Positions 61,714 to 64,000 of a stretch of DNA of 64,000 bases are shown here, piece by piece; position 1 is the stretch's first letter; every line of letters starts with the position of its first letter. The position numbers were made by a program, and so were the translations under genes. The notes beneath the pieces were generated by a model. The model was not told the origin of the DNA, searched no databases, and worked only from the letters and a program-made list of their open reading frames with translations. Source of the stretch: Streptomyces cucumeris (lineage in GTDB: Bacteria; Actinomycetota; Actinomycetes; Streptomycetales; Streptomycetaceae); assembly GCF_024295805.1 (NCBI RefSeq), contig NZ_JANCLX010000013.1, positions 62,001 to 126,000 on the forward strand. Direction: 5' to 3'.

Positions 61714-62805
61714 TCAGCCGCTGCGCTGCAGCTCGGCGATCATCCTGCGGCGCCGCCACAGCACAAGCGGCAGCGCGCCCGCGAGCCCGCCCGCCGCCGG
61801 CGCCAGCGAAGCCGCCGCGCTCAGCCCCGGCTGGTCGAAGGTGCCCGGCACCGACAGCGTGCCCCAGCGGTCGACCGGCCAGGCGACCACGATCGCGCGA
61901 CCGACGACATCGTCGACCGAGACCGTGCCCTGGTGCAGGTTCTGGTGGTAGCGCGAGTCCAGGGAGTCCTGGCGATGGTCGCCCATCACCCAGATCCGGC
62001 CCTCGGGCACCTTGATCGGGCCGAACGGCTTCTCGTCACAGGGGGTGTTCCCGGGGAAGATGTACGGCTCGTCCAGCGGCTTGCCGTTCACCATGACCTT
62101 GCCGCCGCGCTTGCACGAGACGGTGTCCCCGCCGACCGCGATGACCCGCTTGATCAGGTCCTTCTCCTCGGCCGACGGCATCAGCCCGATGAAGCTCAGC
62201 GCCTTCTGGATGCCCTCGGCGACCGGACCGGAGTCCTTCTTCTCCGTCTCGCCGAGCCAGCCGCCCGGGTCGTGGAAGACCACCACCTCACCGCGCTCCG
62301 GCTCCGAGCCGAACCACGGGGTGAGCTTGTCGACCAGCACCCGGTCGCCCCGCTGCAGGGTGTTCTGCATCGAGTCGGACGGGATGGAGAACGCCTGCAC
62401 CAGGAAGGTCTTGATCAGCAGCGCCAGCAGCAGGGCGATGCCGACCAGGATCGGCAGCTCCTTCCAGAACGAGCGCGCCTTCTTCTGGTCAGCGGTGCCC
62501 CGCTTCGCCCCCGGCGCGGCCCCGGCGCCGGAAGGGCCGCCGGACACCCCGGAGGGCGTCTCCCGCTCCGTGCCCGTCGCGGAGTCCTGGGGCTCGGCGG
62601 ACCCTGGGCGGTCCGAGGGATCCGCCGCGGTCGCACGGTCCGAACCGGCCGGTCCCGCCGGATCGTCCGAGGCCCGGTCCGCGGGCGCACCGGTCTGTGG
62701 CGCCGTGTCCGCCCCGTCCCCGTTCACAGGGGTGTCTCCCCGTGCTCCGGGTCGCCGCTCGGGCTCTTCGTGACCGGAACGCGCGCCGACCGCCAAATCC
62801 CCCAC
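61714..62805 (-). CDS. lepB: Type I signal peptidase (second copy)
   Basis: 363 residues from GTG 62805; GTG 62811 is too close to AGGAG. A long disordered N-terminus (about 110 residues, Ser/Gly/Asp/Pro-rich) precedes the membrane helix LPILVGIALLLALLIKTFLV. Box B IPSDSMQNT has the nucleophile Ser, box D LIKRVIAVGGDTV the Lys, and box E MGDHRQDSLDSR. A C-terminal hydrophobic segment is present. The preceding lepB frame overlaps its N-terminal region by about 317 bp. Confidence 0.88.
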   Translation of the reverse strand: MGDLAVGARSGHEEPERRPGARGDTPVNGDGADTAPQTGAPADRASDDPAGPAGSDRATAADPSDRPGSAEPQDSATGTERETPSGVSGGPSGAGAAPGAKRGTADQKKARSFWKELPILVGIALLLALLIKTFLVQAFSIPSDSMQNTLQRGDRVLVDKLTPWFGSEPERGEVVVFHDPGGWLGETEKKDSGPVAEGIQKALSFIGLMPSAEEKDLIKRVIAVGGDTVSCKRGGKVMVNGKPLDEPYIFPGNTPCDEKPFGPIKVPEGRIWVMGDHRQDSLDSRYHQNLHQGTVSVDDVVGRAIVVAWPVDRWGTLSVPGTFDQPGLSAAASLAPAAGGLAGALPLVLWRRRRMIAELQRSG

Positions 62806-63775
62806 ATCCACTCCTCACACCTGACTGCCGCCTGCTCCACGAACGGCGCAGGACCACCACTCCCATAACGAGCGGGAGTTCCGCAGGGGTCGGGAGCTGG
62901 ACCATTCCTTGCTGATCCATGGGGGACAGCCTATGCGGCGAGCCCTGCGCCCGTGTCTCCCCGCCCGGCGCGTCCTTCACCGATGCATACGTTCCCGGCT
63001 CCTCCAGCTGGCGCATATGACCGAAGGGCCAGGCGATCACCACGGCGCGGCCGACCACCATGTCGTCCGAGACGGTGCCCTGACCCGGTTCGTCCAGATG
63101 GACCCGGGAGTCCGCCGAGTTGGAGCGGTGATCACCCATCACGAAGATCCGCCCCTCGGGGACGGTCACCTTGAACTGACGCTGCGAAGGCTCGTTCCCC
63201 GGATGCAGATACGGTTCGTTCAGCGGCGTGCCGTTGACGGTCACCTTGCCGCCCGAGTCACAGCACGCGACGGTGTCACCGCCGACTCCGACCACCCGCT
63301 TGATCAGGTCCTGTTCGTCGTCCGACGGCAGCAGACCGATGAAGGTCAGGAACTGCTTGCCCTGCTTGATGACCGGCGGATCGTCCTTGGGCGGCTTGCG
63401 CTCGTCCTCCAGCCAGCCGCCGGGGTCCTTGAACACCACCACATCACCGCGCTCCGGCTTCGAGCCGAACCACGGGGTGAACTTGTCGACCAGCACCCGG
63501 TCACCGATGCGGATCGTCTGCTCCATCGACCCGGACGGAATCACGAACGCCTGCACCAGGAAGGTCTTCAGCACCAGCGCGATCACCAGTGCCACACCCA
63601 CCAGGATCGGTATCTCCTTGGCCTTGGAGCGGCGGCGCCTGCGCTTGATCCGGCGCTGGATCTTGCGGCGCTCGGCACGCCCGCCCAGGGGGCGCTCCCC
63701 CGGACGCGACTCATCCGCCTCCGGCGGCGCGCCCGCGCGGCGCTTTCCGTACCGGGGCCGTCCGCGGCTACCCAT
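62489..63775 (-). CDS. lepB: Type I signal peptidase (third copy) with long overlapping C-terminal frame
   Basis: 428-codon frame. A basic N-terminus (RRKIQRRIKRRRRRSKAKE) precedes the membrane helix IPILVGVALVIALVLKTFLV. Box B IPSGSMEQT (Ser), box D LIKRVVGVGGDTV (Lys) and box E GDHRSNSADSR are intact, so the enzyme should be active. The catalytic part ends near residue 260; after LPTPAELPLVMGVVV the frame runs on with Arg-rich sequence through the start of the next lepB until 62489, so the biological C-terminus is doubtful. ATG 63775 overlaps the stop of the fourth copy by 8 bp. Confidence 0.82.
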   Translation of the reverse strand: MGSRGRPRYGKRRAGAPPEADESRPGERPLGGRAERRKIQRRIKRRRRRSKAKEIPILVGVALVIALVLKTFLVQAFVIPSGSMEQTIRIGDRVLVDKFTPWFGSKPERGDVVVFKDPGGWLEDERKPPKDDPPVIKQGKQFLTFIGLLPSDDEQDLIKRVVGVGGDTVACCDSGGKVTVNGTPLNEPYLHPGNEPSQRQFKVTVPEGRIFVMGDHRSNSADSRVHLDEPGQGTVSDDMVVGRAVVIAWPFGHMRQLEEPGTYASVKDAPGGETRAQGSPHRLSPMDQQGMVQLPTPAELPLVMGVVVLRRSWSRRQSGVRSGCGGFGGRRAFRSRRARAATRSTGRHPCERGRGGHGATDRCARGPGLGRSGGTGRFGPCDRGGSLGPPRVRRAPGLRDGHGAGDALRGVRRPFRRRGRAGGEAGHR

Positions 63776-64000
63776 GCGCGCCGCCCGGTTCGGGGACCGC
63801 CGAGAAGGTCTCCGGCCGCTCCAGCCGGGACCAGCGGCCGACCGGCCAGGCGATCCAGTCGGCCCGGCCGATCACCCGGTCCAGAGGGACGGTGCCCCCG
63901 CCGGGCGCGCCGAGGTGGTCCCGTGAATCGCGGGAGGCGGAGCGGTGGTCCCCCATCACCCACAGCCGCCCTTCCGGCACCACGATGTCGAACGGCACAC
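63768..64000 (-). CDS. lepB: Type I signal peptidase (fourth copy), 3' part only
   Basis: The C-terminal 77 residues of a signal peptidase; the start and the catalytic Ser and Lys lie beyond the right edge. The PEGRLWVMGDHRSASRDSRDHL box E and DRVIGRADWIAWPVGRWSRL are diagnostic. Ends with TAG at 63768, overlapping the next copy by 8 bp. Completes a tandem of at least four. Confidence 0.85.
   Translation of the reverse strand, partial: VPFDIVVPEGRLWVMGDHRSASRDSRDHLGAPGGGTVPLDRVIGRADWIAWPVGRWSRLERPETFSAVPEPGGAHG

Overview
The window is a chromosomal segment of a Streptomyces-type actinomycete. The evidence is very high G+C, GTG/TTG starts, short coupled operons, the sporulation sigma factor gene whiG, four tandem type I signal peptidase genes, and the gene order dxr ... 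rlmN-cdsA-frr-pyrH-tsf-rpsB-(M23)-(TetR)-whiG-dprA-comM-yraN-DUF2469-nudix-lepB, which matches the core Streptomyces chromosome. No rRNA, tRNA or CRISPR array was seen.

Layout. 1-2.3 kb: the 5' end of dxr and an acyl-CoA dehydrogenase. 2.65-7.0 kb: a 1458-residue TPR/CHAT protein whose two catalytic positions look substituted. 7.1-35.4 kb: a broad nitrogen/polyamine catabolic region. It holds an aldehyde dehydrogenase with a PucR regulator, a membrane-anchored P-loop ATPase of unknown role, gabT, a PAP2 phosphatase, a six-gene operon (aminoaldehyde dehydrogenase, potD, potA, potB, potC, FAD amine oxidase), two DUF4190 proteins, a NADAR protein, a deaminase probably acting in futalosine-type menaquinone synthesis, a glycerophosphodiester phosphodiesterase, a second aminoaldehyde dehydrogenase divergent from an Lrp regulator plus aminotransferase, and a second PucR divergent from a sodium:solute symporter and a ThDP enzyme. 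Uptake of putrescine/spermidine, oxidation or transamination to aminoaldehydes, oxidation to GABA (or gamma-glutamyl-GABA) and GabT transamination form a coherent route. A near-perfect 21-bp palindrome upstream of the pot operon has a well conserved half-site in the other aminoaldehyde dehydrogenase/Lrp promoter.

35.5-42.6 kb: an unusual ABC ATPase/permease pair, a LOG-family protein, and a thiamine ABC transporter (thiB-thiP-thiQ) behind a TPP riboswitch. 42.7-48.5 kb: housekeeping genes rlmN, cdsA, frr, pyrH, tsf and rpsB.

48.8-64 kb: a degenerate M23 protein overlapping an antisense TetR gene, whiG, dprA, and comM split by a 5303-bp mobile element. The element carries two tyrosine recombinases, a 57-residue integrase-tail-like peptide, a DUF6262/TnpC-like coiled-coil protein and one unknown cargo gene, all in one coupled operon. 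I read it as a Tn554-family transposon inserted, with no target duplication, exactly between the Walker B Asp and Glu codons of comM. Removing it restores a 541-residue ComM frame. Beyond it lie yraN, a DUF2469 gene, a NUDIX hydrolase and four tandem lepB genes, the last cut by the window end.
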